A stretch of DNA of 64,000 nucleotides from Streptomyces sp. ST2-7A (GTDB lineage: Bacteria; Actinomycetota; Actinomycetes; Streptomycetales; Streptomycetaceae): NCBI RefSeq assembly GCF_021390475.1, contig NZ_JAJUWS010000027.1, positions 1 through 64,000 of the forward strand. Reading direction: 5' to 3'. Shown here one piece after another: positions 1 through 8,682 of this stretch (its first letter is position 1; every line of letters begins with the position of its first letter). The position numbers and the translations under genes are program-made. The notes beneath the pieces are model-generated. The model searched no databases, was not told the origin of the DNA, and worked only from the letters and a program-made list of their open reading frames with translations.

Positions 1-98
1 CCAAGGAGCAGGGCCTGGGCGGCGCCTTCTTCTGGGAGCTGACCGGCGACACCTCCGACGGTGAGTTGATCACCGCCATCCACGAGGGCCTGCGGTAA
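1..98 (+). CDS. C-terminal end of a GH18 chitinase (cut by window start)
   Basis: Only the last 31 codons are visible, in frame from base 3 to the TAA at 96-98. They read KEQGLGGAFFWELTGD followed by an ending nearly identical to that of the complete chitinase at 899-2746 (KEQGLGGAMFWELSGD). This is the final beta-strand and helix of a family 18 glycoside hydrolase barrel, containing the conserved FWEL tryptophan segment that lines the substrate cleft. The two genes point the same way with one small gene between them, so they look like tandem paralogues. Domain content upstream of the window cannot be judged. Confidence 0.85.
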   Translation, partial: KEQGLGGAFFWELTGDTSDGELITAIHEGLR

Positions 99-194
99 CC
101 GCGTCCCCTCTCCGCACCCCGTGCCCGGGGGCGCCGTCCGGTCCGACCGGAGGCGCCCCCGGGCCCGCGTGTGCCCGTCCCCCGGAGGCGGGGG

Positions 195-662
195 ATGCTG
201 GCGTGCATGGACGACTCGCACCACGAGCACGACGGGCCCGACGAGCAGCACGGCGGACACCGCGCCGGGGACGGCACCGACCCCGACCCGGCGGAGCGGG
301 CCCTGTGGGCGGCGCGCGCCCTGGTCCTGGCCGACCTGGCCTCGGACGCGCTGGACCGCCCCGACGTGGTCTCCCGGCTGGACGAGGCGATGCGGCACCG
401 GCGGTGGTGGGTGGAGCAGTGGCCGCAGGGCGCGCCGTTCGTGGCCGGGTTGCTGGCGCAGGACGTGCAGGACGCGGTGCTGGACTCGGACGGCCGGTGG
501 CCGGCGTGCCCGCTGTGCGTGTCCGGGGAGCCGGGGGAACACGCCCCGCATCCGCTGGAGGTGCGGCCGGAACTGGGCCCGGACCCGCACTGGGTCTGCC
601 CGGAGAAGGGAGTGCCGGTGGCCCCGGTGGGACATCTCGGGCGCCCGTCGGGGCGGGGCTGA
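195..662 (+). CDS. conserved hypothetical protein, 155 aa, acidic/His-rich N-terminus
   Basis: I do not recognise a function. The ATG at 195 is chosen because GGAGG (184-188) sits 6 bases upstream; an ATG at 207 is the alternative. The first 25 residues are rich in His, Asp and Glu, followed by an Ala/Leu-rich helical stretch (ALWAARALVLADLASDAL), a WWVEQW motif, and a C-terminal part with CPLC and a later HWVCPEKG. Together these three Cys and nearby His could bind a metal. The protein has no signal peptide or membrane segment. It lies between two chitinase genes but appears to have no role in chitin use. Two other long frames over the same bases are low-complexity Arg/Pro or Gly/Ala translations and look spurious. 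Confidence 0.6.
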   Translation: MLACMDDSHHEHDGPDEQHGGHRAGDGTDPDPAERALWAARALVLADLASDALDRPDVVSRLDEAMRHRRWWVEQWPQGAPFVAGLLAQDVQDAVLDSDGRWPACPLCVSGEPGEHAPHPLEVRPELGPDPHWVCPEKGVPVAPVGHLGRPSGRG

Positions 663-701
663 ACAGGGCAACTCCCGTACCGACACCTTTCCTTCGCTCT
701 T

Positions 702-743
702 TGGTACAGACCTATTGACCTGTGGTCCAGACCTCTCTACTCT
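702..743 (+). promoter_or_regulatory. chitinase promoter with two DasR-type 12-bp direct repeats
   Basis: TGGTACAGACCT (702-713) and TGGTCCAGACCT (723-734) are two near-identical boxes 21 bp apart, i.e. on the same DNA face. A -35-like TTGACC (715-720) lies between them and a -10-like TACTCT (738-743) follows 17 bp later, so the boxes flank and overlap the promoter. Streptomyces chitinase promoters are known for such repeats, which match the GlcN-6-P-responsive repressor DasR site (core TGGTCTAGACCA). The inference is induction of the downstream chitinase by chitin breakdown products. Confidence 0.8.
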
Positions 744-898
744 CGGGTCATCTGCGGTGAGCGCACCATGACAATCCACGATCCGTCACAACCCCGTCCA
801 GAACAGTTGTGAACGGTCATGGACCGTGATGGATCGGCGTGCTCGCGGGCGGCGCGGATTCCCCCAGATCTGTCCGACCCCCATCCCCGGGAGTTCCC

Positions 899-2746
<1,848 letters not shown>

Positions 2747-2751
2747 GAACC

Positions 2752-2796
2752 CCGGGCTGCCGGGTTCGGCGACTCCGCCCGGCCCCGGCAGCCCGG
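2752..2796 (+). terminator. intrinsic terminator after chitinase
   Basis: A perfect 12-bp stem, CCGGGCTGCCGG (2752-2763) with CCGGCAGCCCGG (2785-2796), starts 6 bases after the chitinase stop. There is no long T-tract, which is usual for GC-rich actinomycete terminators. Confidence 0.75.
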
Positions 2797-2939
2797 TTCC
2801 AACCCCGCCCCGGTCGGCGCGACCCGGGGCGGGGCCGGTTCCCCGGCCCGGTCCGTCGACCGGGGCGGGACACCCCGACCGCGGTCGGGAGACGGTCCGC
2901 CCGCCGTCCCCCGACCGCACCGGCCCCACGGGCCCCGGC

Positions 2940-2971
2940 GCCGGCCTCCTCGCGTCCCCGAGGGGGCCGGC
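2940..2971. terminator. bidirectional hairpin between convergent genes
   Basis: A 13-bp stem with one mismatch, GCCGGCCTCCTCG (2940-2952) against CGAGGGGGCCGGC (2959-2971), with a 6-nt loop. It lies just downstream of the minus-strand GNAT gene and can serve both convergent transcripts. Confidence 0.6.
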
Positions 2972-3007
2972 GTCGTGTCGTCCTCCTCCCGCGCCGGCGA
3001 GTCGCGT

Positions 3008-3655
3008 TCAGGGCGCCATCGAGAACCGCCGGCAGACGTGCACCCGGCGGAACCCCCGCCGCAGCTCCGCCTCCCGCTCGAGGTCCGCGTGGGCGAACAC
3101 CGTCACCGGTCGCAGACCGGGGGCGGGAGTGCCCACGGCCCGGTCCGGCTCACCGGGATCGACGCGGTGATCCGCGTACACGTGCAGGTAGTGGTCGCTC
3201 TCCACGAACCCCTGCGCCCGGTACCAGGCCAGGGTGTCGGGGTCGTCACGGGCCCGGGCGTCGAGCACCGGGATCCCGGCGGTCCGCAGCCGGGCCCGCG
3301 CCTCCGCGAGCAACCGCCGCCCGATCCCGCGTCGGCGGTGGTCCGGGTGCACGGCGACGGTGTCGATGGTCGCCAGGGCACCGGCCACGGAGACGTCGAG
3401 GATCCCGACGACCTCCTCCCGCTCCTCCCGTTCCTCGCGGCCGGTGCGGGCGGCCGGTGCCACGGCCACCAGCCCGAAGCCGGGCGCCGGCGTCACGGGA
3501 CGCGCTTGGAGCACGTCGTCGTGGTAGGCGGTGGTCGGAAAGGCGAGCACCCGGCAGCGCAGCCAGGACGGCTCATCGGCCGGTTCGTACCCGCGCGGGA
3601 CGAGCTCCGGCCGATCGACGCGGATGTGGTGGTCGTACTCGATGTGCGGACTCAC
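3008..3655 (-). CDS. GNAT family N-acetyltransferase, 215 aa
   Basis: A cytoplasmic acetyl-CoA-dependent acetyltransferase; the substrate is unknown. The acetyl-CoA site, GNAT motif A, is present: a beta-strand TIDTVAVHPDHRRRGIG leading into the pyrophosphate-binding R/Q-x-x-G-x-G-like turn RRRGIGRRLLAEA, followed by the motif B segment DTLAWYRAQGFVES. The first ~55 residues and last ~50 residues show no second GNAT domain. A Glu/Arg run (TGREEREEREEVVG) forms a charged loop before the core. The gene is monocistronic, with convergent neighbours on its 3' side and a divergent MerR fragment on its 5' side. Confidence 0.85.
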   Translation of the reverse strand: MSPHIEYDHHIRVDRPELVPRGYEPADEPSWLRCRVLAFPTTAYHDDVLQARPVTPAPGFGLVAVAPAARTGREEREEREEVVGILDVSVAGALATIDTVAVHPDHRRRGIGRRLLAEARARLRTAGIPVLDARARDDPDTLAWYRAQGFVESDHYLHVYADHRVDPGEPDRAVGTPAPGLRPVTVFAHADLEREAELRRGFRRVHVCRRFSMAP

Positions 3656-3858
3656 GGAGTGAACTCCCCTGAATCGAAACGGTCTTCGGGATCGAGGTCA
3701 TGCGTTCGCGAGTCGTCACACCCCGGATCCTCCTTCCCCGGCCACCCGTCGCGCACCGGGTTTTCCCCACGCCCGGCGGTGGGTTGACCCTCCCCTCGGG
3801 GCAAACCCCAGCATCGGTGGAGCCGGGCGAGGGGCCCGGTACGAGGAGGAGGTGTCGG

Positions 3859-4131
3859 GTGTCCGGGACGGGTGGGCTGATCATCAGGGCGTTCGCGCGG
3901 CTGAGCCGCCTCTCCCCCAAGGCCCTGCGCCTGTACGACGACCTCGGCCTGCTGCCGCCCGCCCGCGTGGACCCGACCAACGGCTACCGGTACTACTCCC
4001 CCGACCAGTTGGAACGGGCCCGCCTGATCGCCTGGCTCCGTCGGTTGGGGATGCCGCTCGCCGACATCCGGCGCGTCTGCGCACTGGCCGGGCCGGCGGC
4101 GGCCGGGGAGGTCCGGGCACGCGCGGCGTGA
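3859..4131 (+). CDS. short MerR-family DNA-binding protein (90 aa, probably truncated)
   Basis: Start GTG 3859 has a strong AGGAGG (3845-3850) 8 bases upstream. Residues 8-75 form a MerR winged helix: FARLSRLSPKALRLYDDLG is the first helix-turn-helix, NGYRYYSPDQLERARLI is the wing and second helix pair, and LRRLGMPLADIRRVCAL follows. Normal family members continue through a dimerising coiled coil and an effector domain (120-280 aa), but this frame stops shortly after AAAGEVRARAA and runs straight into a hairpin. It is either a remnant or a DNA-binding-only regulator. No effector-domain sequence is recognisable downstream. Confidence 0.6.
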   Translation: MSGTGGLIIRAFARLSRLSPKALRLYDDLGLLPPARVDPTNGYRYYSPDQLERARLIAWLRRLGMPLADIRRVCALAGPAAAGEVRARAA

Positions 4132-4137
4132 GAGCCC

Positions 4138-4173
4138 CCGGTCGGTGGGGCACCGGGCCGCCCCACCGACCGG
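4138..4173 (+). terminator. perfect 14-bp hairpin after the MerR fragment
   Basis: CCGGTCGGTGGGGC (4138-4151) pairs perfectly with GCCCCACCGACCGG (4160-4173) around an 8-nt loop, 7 bases after the MerR stop codon. Confidence 0.75.
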
Positions 4174-4290
4174 ACCCGGGGACCACCGAGAACCGTCGCT
4201 AACCCTCCGCCCGCTCGGGCGTTCCCTACCCATCGCCGGAGAAGGGTCCGAACGAGGAACTCCGCGCCTCGCCCCCCGCTGTTGCCCACC

Positions 4291-4345
4291 ACCGGATGAC
4301 CGGGCGACAACCTCGCCCGGTCACCCGGTCGCCCGGTCACCCGGT
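4291..4345 (-). terminator. terminator hairpin plus 16-bp tandem repeat
   Basis: ACCGGATGACCGGGCG (4291-4306) pairs with CGCCCGGTCACCCGGT (4314-4329) with one wobble, and this right arm is repeated perfectly at 4330-4345. The hairpin sits just past the end of the minus-strand methyltransferase. The second copy would allow an alternative stem. Confidence 0.55.
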
Positions 4346-4378
4346 CCGATCCCGGGGCGGGGACGGACGAGGCGGCCG

Positions 4379-5125
4379 TCAGCGGCGCATCAGGGCGAAG
4401 ACGCCCCAGCCGAGGTGTTCCCGCGCGTACCGGGTGTAGCGGATCGGCTCCGAGGACAGCTCGGCCCGCAGTTCGGGGGCGAGTTCGTCGTCCGGGTTCC
4501 GGTCCAACCACCGGCGGATGGTGAGCCACTGGGCGGCCTTGTACCGATCCCGGCTGTCGGGGTCGGCGAGCATCATCTCGACGAGGTCCCACCCGAGTTC
4601 GGCGAAGTGCCCGATCAGGTCCGGCAGGAGCCGGAAGTCGCTCTCCTCACGGGCCCAACACGCCTCGACGCGGGCACGGTTCGGCGGCCGGCGCAGCCAG
4701 TACGGCTCACCGATCAGCAGCACGCCGCCGGGACGCGGGCTGCGGTCCAACAACTCGATCGTGCCGGCGGCCCCGTCGCCGATCCAGGTCGCCCCGAGAC
4801 AGGCGGCGATGTCCACCGGCTCGTCGGACACGTGGCCGGCGGCGTCGCCGTGGACGAACTCCACCCGGTCGGCGACGCCGAGTTCGGCCGCCCGGGCCCG
4901 GGCGGAGGTGGTGAACTCCGTGCTGATGTCCACGCCGGTGCCGGTGACGCCGTGGTCGCGGGCCCGGGTGCAGAGCATCTCGCCCGACCCGCTCGCCAGG
5001 TCGAGCACGCGGCTGCCGGGTTCGGGGTTCAGCGCGCGCCCGAGAGCCGCGAGCTTGTCATCGGTGAGCGGGTTGTGGATGCGATGTCCGCTCTCGCGGA
5101 TGGTGAAGACGCGTGGAAGATCCAC
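4379..5125 (-). CDS. class I SAM-dependent methyltransferase, 248 aa
   Basis: A soluble Rossmann-fold methyltransferase; the substrate cannot be deduced. The GTG start at 5125 gives MDLPRVFTIRESGHRIHNP, the usual N-terminus of this small-molecule methyltransferase group, with a purine-rich AAGGGA upstream. Motif I is VLDLASGSGEMLC (about residues 42-54), the acidic motif II residue is in GVDISTEF, and post-motif I contains VEFVHGDAAGH. The C-terminal region (DPDSRDRYKAAQWLTIRRWL) resembles Streptomyces proteins annotated only as class I methyltransferases. It stands alone between hairpins. Confidence 0.8.
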   Translation of the reverse strand: MDLPRVFTIRESGHRIHNPLTDDKLAALGRALNPEPGSRVLDLASGSGEMLCTRARDHGVTGTGVDISTEFTTSARARAAELGVADRVEFVHGDAAGHVSDEPVDIAACLGATWIGDGAAGTIELLDRSPRPGGVLLIGEPYWLRRPPNRARVEACWAREESDFRLLPDLIGHFAELGWDLVEMMLADPDSRDRYKAAQWLTIRRWLDRNPDDELAPELRAELSSEPIRYTRYAREHLGWGVFALMRR

Positions 5126-5403
5126 TATCGGGTTCCCTTGTGATCCGTGGGGTGGTCGATGGGGCGAGCACACCGCTCGCGCGGGACGACCGGATGGCAC
5201 CGGTCGTCGTGGGGCGGACCGTCATCGAACTCACCTCATCGGGCGGGGGAACCTCGAACCCGCGCGAAGGTAACCGGCCCCGGTCCCGTCGTCCACCGGG
5301 TTTCGGACGGGACGGTGGCGCGGGCGGTCGTCGCCGGGGCCGGTCACGGGAGAGGCACGGTCGGGGGTTGCTTCGGGCACGGCGCGTTGGGCGGGGGCGT
5401 CGG

Positions 5404-5733
5404 ATGAGCACCCATCGGAACATGTACCTCGGCCCGATCCACATCGCCTTCACCGTGGTCGGCTGGAGCTTCCCGGTGGTCGCGCTGCTCGTGGCGTGCC
5501 TGCTGTACATGATCGGGCTGTTCCTCGGTGTCTTCACCCTCGGCGGCCATCTGGCCGGCCGCAGGCGCGACAAGGACACCGGCACGCCGGACGACGCCGA
5601 AAGACCCCTCGGCCTGTCGGCCTTCACCTGGAAGGACGCCACGACGGACGAGCCGGCCGAACCGGATCGGGAACCGGGACAGCTCCCTCTCCCGGAGAAA
5701 CCCCGCCCGACACCACCCGGCGGCCCTCCGTGA
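5404..5733 (+). CDS. small two-helix membrane protein, unknown function, 109 aa
   Basis: Start ATG 5404 gives MSTHRNMYLGPIHIAFTVVGW. Residues 10-50 are strongly hydrophobic and can form two closely spaced membrane spans or a hairpin (HIAFTVVGWSFPVVALLV, then LLYMIGLFLGVFTLGG). A basic AGRRRDKD follows, suggesting a cytoplasmic C-terminal tail that is acidic and Pro-rich. A longer upstream reading of the same frame is Arg/Gly low complexity and is not believed. The ribosome site is weak (GGCGGGGGC). No family is recognised. Confidence 0.55.
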   Translation: MSTHRNMYLGPIHIAFTVVGWSFPVVALLVACLLYMIGLFLGVFTLGGHLAGRRRDKDTGTPDDAERPLGLSAFTWKDATTDEPAEPDREPGQLPLPEKPRPTPPGGPP

Positions 5734-5771
5734 GCCTTCCCCGACCCGCCGACCGTCGGACGGGTCGCTCC

Positions 5772-6734
5772 TCATCGGGCGCGCTCGGCGCGGGCGAGGG
5801 CGGCGCGGTACTCCGTGGTCCATTCCGCACCTCGCTGTTCGACGGGTAGTCCCCGCAGTCCCTCGGACAGCAGATCGGCCGCTGCGGCATGGTCGTCGAG
5901 CGAGAGGCTGACCATGCCGATGTTCATCTGAAAGAACTGTGGGCTGTACCAATAGACGATGGGCGGGGGATCCGATACCCGGGTGGACGCCTCCGCCGCC
6001 TCCCCCAAAAGCCTCCGCGCCTCCCCCCTCTCCCCCAACCCCGCGTATCCCCCGGCCGCCTGGAGCGTGTCGAAAACCCGCTGGGTCGGGTGGGCGCCGG
6101 GGGCGTGGAGAGCGGCATGGGAGGCACGGAGAACACCACGGTGGTTGCCTCGTTGGCGGGCCACGTACCCCCGGAAGCTGACCGCCACGGCGGCGACGGC
6201 GCACTCCCCCGCCTCGTCCGACAACTCCTCCGCCACCGACAACAACTCCAGCGCCCGGGCGTCGCGCCACACCGCGGCGTGCAGCCAGCCCGCGTACTGG
6301 TGCCACTCGGCCACCACGGTCAGCAGGGCCTTCCGGTGCGGACCCCGCGACTCCTTCGCCAACTCCCCCACCTGCTCCAACTGCGCACACACCGCGGGGA
6401 TCAGGGGGCGTGGGCCGATCGCGTCCTCCAGCCGTCGCTGCGCCGTCAGCACGCCGGCCAGCGTCTCGACCGTTCGACCGTCCACCCTTCCCGGGCGGGC
6501 CAGGACCCCGTCCACCCGGGCCTCGTCGTCCTCCTCCATCCCCACGGCCCGGAGCGCTCCGTCCGCGCCCACGAGACCGTCCAGGGCGTCGAGCAATCGC
6601 GGGGAGGGCCGCTGTTTTCCGTTGAGCACCCGGGAGAGGTACGCCGGGTCGTAGTTCAACTCCCTGGCCGCCGCGCGCAGGGAATATCCGCTGTCCCGCA
6701 GGGCCCGGCGGGCGATGGGAGCGAAGTCGCTCAT
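5772..6734 (-). CDS. XRE helix-turn-helix regulator with TPR-like C-terminus, 320 aa
   Basis: Residues 1-60 form an XRE/Cro helix-turn-helix (IARRALRDSGYSLRAAAREL, then YDPAYLSRVLNGKQRPSPRLLDAL). The rest is an Ala/Leu/Glu-rich all-helical region with repeated aromatic-small pairs (WHQYAGWLHAAV, GDHRGVLRASHAAL-like blocks) resembling TPR sensor domains of Streptomyces regulators. ATG 6734 is chosen because AGGGG lies 6 bases upstream; ATGs 12 and 15 codons earlier lack this. The gene is transcribed divergently from the 82-aa gene and the graspetide genes and is the likely local regulator. The inverted pair GTTGAC/GTCAAT in its promoter (about 6749-6779) could be an operator. Confidence 0.75.
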   Translation of the reverse strand: MSDFAPIARRALRDSGYSLRAAARELNYDPAYLSRVLNGKQRPSPRLLDALDGLVGADGALRAVGMEEDDEARVDGVLARPGRVDGRTVETLAGVLTAQRRLEDAIGPRPLIPAVCAQLEQVGELAKESRGPHRKALLTVVAEWHQYAGWLHAAVWRDARALELLSVAEELSDEAGECAVAAVAVSFRGYVARQRGNHRGVLRASHAALHAPGAHPTQRVFDTLQAAGGYAGLGERGEARRLLGEAAEASTRVSDPPPIVYWYSPQFFQMNIGMVSLSLDDHAAAADLLSEGLRGLPVEQRGAEWTTEYRAALARAERAR

Positions 6735-6880
6735 GGTGAACCCCTGTGGATTGACCGGAAATTCCATCGTAGTCAACACCGGTCATCTCCCGCGTGATCA
6801 CGGCGGAAAACCACCATGACGGGGTGGGGTCGCCGCAGAGCGATCCCGTTCGAACCATCGGATCATCACAAGGGGAGATC

Positions 6881-7129
6881 GTGGAGAACCACCCATCCGA
6901 CCCGACCGTATTCGTTCCCGGAAAGGGTGAGCTCGTGGTGGACACCCGGCAGCGCATTCCGGGTCGGGTGGTGGACATGTGGAACGGCGGGGCGTGGTTG
7001 CGGCCGGTCGCCGGGGGCCGTGAGTGGGAAGCCCGGGTCGAGCACCTCCGGCGCCCGGACACGACCGAGGCCATCCGCGCACGCATGGCCGAACTCGACC
7101 ACCACAGCCGCGCCGGGAGGCTTCGGTGA
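6881..7129 (+). CDS. unknown 82-aa protein beside the graspetide genes
   Basis: GTG 6881 follows AGGGGAG (6871-6877). The product is soluble and compact: TVFVPGKGELVVDTRQR is strand-rich, then VVDMWNGGAWLRPVAGGREWEA contains three Trp in a beta-like arrangement, and it ends in a charged helix (TTEAIRARMAELDHHSRAG). It has no Cys, signal or membrane span. The small barrel-like strands could form a peptide- or nucleic-acid-binding domain, but no family is identified. The gene lies between the XRE regulator and tgmA on the tgm strand. A longer frame from 6794 lacks a ribosome site. Confidence 0.6.
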   Translation: MENHPSDPTVFVPGKGELVVDTRQRIPGRVVDMWNGGAWLRPVAGGREWEARVEHLRRPDTTEAIRARMAELDHHSRAGRLR

Positions 7130-7450
7130 CCGAGCCCCGGGGGCGCCACCGGCCCACGGGGCGCACGGACAGAACCCATCACGAACGGCCCGGACCGGCG
7201 CACCGAAAAACTTTCACCCGCTTCGCGTGAACCCGTTTCGCCACGTGAATCACCCACCGGACCCCAACATATGCCATACGAATATCAGAGTTTCCCCGGA
7301 CGGGTGAAGTTCGCCGCCCCGCCGGGAAGGATGCGATCGGAAAGCATCCATCACCGAGGCGGAGATCACCGGGGGACAGCCCGGCATCGAACCATATTCG
7401 ACGCCGGGAACCTCCACCGGAGACCGCCTCGAAACATGAAGGGGTTTTCG
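7130..7450 (+). promoter_or_regulatory. non-coding leader upstream of tgmA
   Basis: About 320 bases without a convincing gene. It is less GC-rich than its surroundings, with an AT-rich stretch at 7265-7295 that could hold the tgmA promoter. Small inverted repeats are visible: GGATGC/GCATCC (around 7328-7348), and TTCAC/GTGAA units repeated at 7211-7252. No riboswitch is recognised. Confidence 0.4.
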
Positions 7451-7714
7451 ATGAGGGAGGGGACCGTGTTTCCCTGGGGGCTGACCCGTATGGAATCATA
7501 TCCGGCTGTCATCCGGGTCACCGGAAGAGCCGTGATGCTCGACCCCGAGTCCCAGACAACCGTGTACCACGACGCCACCGGAAAGATCATCGACATGGGA
7601 ACCCACGGAACCGGTACGGGCCAGGAAACGAAAACGCGTACCAGTGGGGACGGCCAGGGGCCCAACAACCTGGATCAGGGCAGTGACCAGGAAAACGATC
7701 AGGACCAGCCTTGA
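7451..7714 (+). CDS. tgmA: graspetide precursor peptide (putative ATP-grasp-modified RiPP), 87 aa
   Basis: The substrate of the ATP-grasp ligase encoded next. ATG 7451 has AAGGGG (7439-7444) correctly placed; an ATG at 7436 is less likely. The leader (residues 1-50) has the family hallmarks: an FPWGLTRM start, MLDPESQTTVYHDATGK around 29-45, and a DMGTHGTGTG transition. The C-terminal core (about 51-87) supplies hydroxyl and amine donors (T51, T54, T56, T60, K61, T62, T64, S65) and a run of acidic acceptors (D75, D79, E81, D83, D85) for ester or amide macrocycles. A D67-G68 pair suits aspartimide formation. The stop overlaps the tgmB start. Ring connectivity cannot be read from sequence. Confidence 0.85.
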   Translation: MREGTVFPWGLTRMESYPAVIRVTGRAVMLDPESQTTVYHDATGKIIDMGTHGTGTGQETKTRTSGDGQGPNNLDQGSDQENDQDQP

Positions 7715-8682
7715 TCGACTCCCGTCCCGTGCTGGTGAACACCCGGTTGGACGACCCCACGGCCGACCACGTCATCGGGGAGCTGCACCGGCGGGGGGTT
7801 CCCGTCGTCCGCCTCGACACGGGTCGTCCCGACGGGGTGACCATGACGGTCGGGGCGGGAGCCGGAACCGGATGGCGGGGAACTCTTCGGACCCCCACCC
7901 GCCGGGTGGATCCGCGCGAGGTCAGGGCGGTGTACCACCGCCGCCCTTCCCCCACCGTTCCCGCTTCCCCCACCGATGACCCGATCGGGCATCAACGGGA
8001 GTTCGCCGCCGCCCAGGTCAGGCACGGCCTGGGCGGTCTCCTGATGGCGCTTCCCGGCTGCCTGCACGTGAACCATCCCCACCTCAACGCGGCGGCGGAG
8101 TACAAACCCCTCCAACTGTCCACCGCCGTCGCCTCCGGGTTCACCGTGCCCCCCACCCTGATCACCAACGAACCGGAAGCCGCCAGGGACTTCATCCGGG
8201 CACATCATCCGGTGGTGTACAAACCCCTCCGTCACACCGACTATCGGAAAAACGGAGAGCTACGCACCATCTGGGTTCGCCCCGTGGTGGTCGAGGAGAT
8301 CGACCCCTCCCTTCGCGCCTGCCCCCACCTGTTCCAGAAGCAGGTCCCCAAGGTCGCCGACGCGAGGGTGGCGGTGGTGGGCGGTGACTTCTTCGCGACC
8401 CGGATCACCCTCGACGGCGAGCACCCCGACTGGCGCATGGACTATTCACTCGTCTCCTTCTCCCCCATCGAGGCGCCCGCCGCCGTGCGGAGGAGCGCGG
8501 AGCTCTACCTGAAGACCTTCGGCCTCGTTTTCGGAGCCTTCGACTTCGCCATCGACAGGGACGGAACCTGGCACTTCCTCGAGTGCAATCCGAACGGCCA
8601 GTGGGCCTTCGTCGATCCCACCACCACGAGGGAGATCGCCGTCGCCCTCGCCGACACACTGGAAAAGGGCGTTTCCCCATGA
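7711..8682 (+). CDS. tgmB: ATP-grasp ribosomal peptide maturase (graspetide ligase), 323 aa
   Basis: An ATP-dependent carboxylate ligase that phosphorylates Asp/Glu side chains of TgmA and joins them to Ser/Thr (or Lys) side chains. The N-terminal pre-ATP-grasp domain (about 1-110) has PVLVNTRLDDPTADHVI and VVRLDTGRP. The ATP-grasp core has the lysine segment VVYKPLRHTDY and the acidic/Asn magnesium motif ECNPNGQW (E291, N293, N295), all intact. The TTG at 7711 overlaps the tgmA stop (TTGA), implying translational coupling; a GTG at 7729 is an alternative. Length and motifs match the GRASP maturases found with TgmA-type precursors. The protein is cytoplasmic. Confidence 0.9.
   Translation: MIDSRPVLVNTRLDDPTADHVIGELHRRGVPVVRLDTGRPDGVTMTVGAGAGTGWRGTLRTPTRRVDPREVRAVYHRRPSPTVPASPTDDPIGHQREFAAAQVRHGLGGLLMALPGCLHVNHPHLNAAAEYKPLQLSTAVASGFTVPPTLITNEPEAARDFIRAHHPVVYKPLRHTDYRKNGELRTIWVRPVVVEEIDPSLRACPHLFQKQVPKVADARVAVVGGDFFATRITLDGEHPDWRMDYSLVSFSPIEAPAAVRRSAELYLKTFGLVFGAFDFAIDRDGTWHFLECNPNGQWAFVDPTTTREIAVALADTLEKGVSP

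Noticed and set aside
2975..3787. Plus-strand 270-codon frame over the GNAT gene
   Set aside because: Low-complexity shadow; the minus-strand GNAT product has a clear acetyl-CoA motif.
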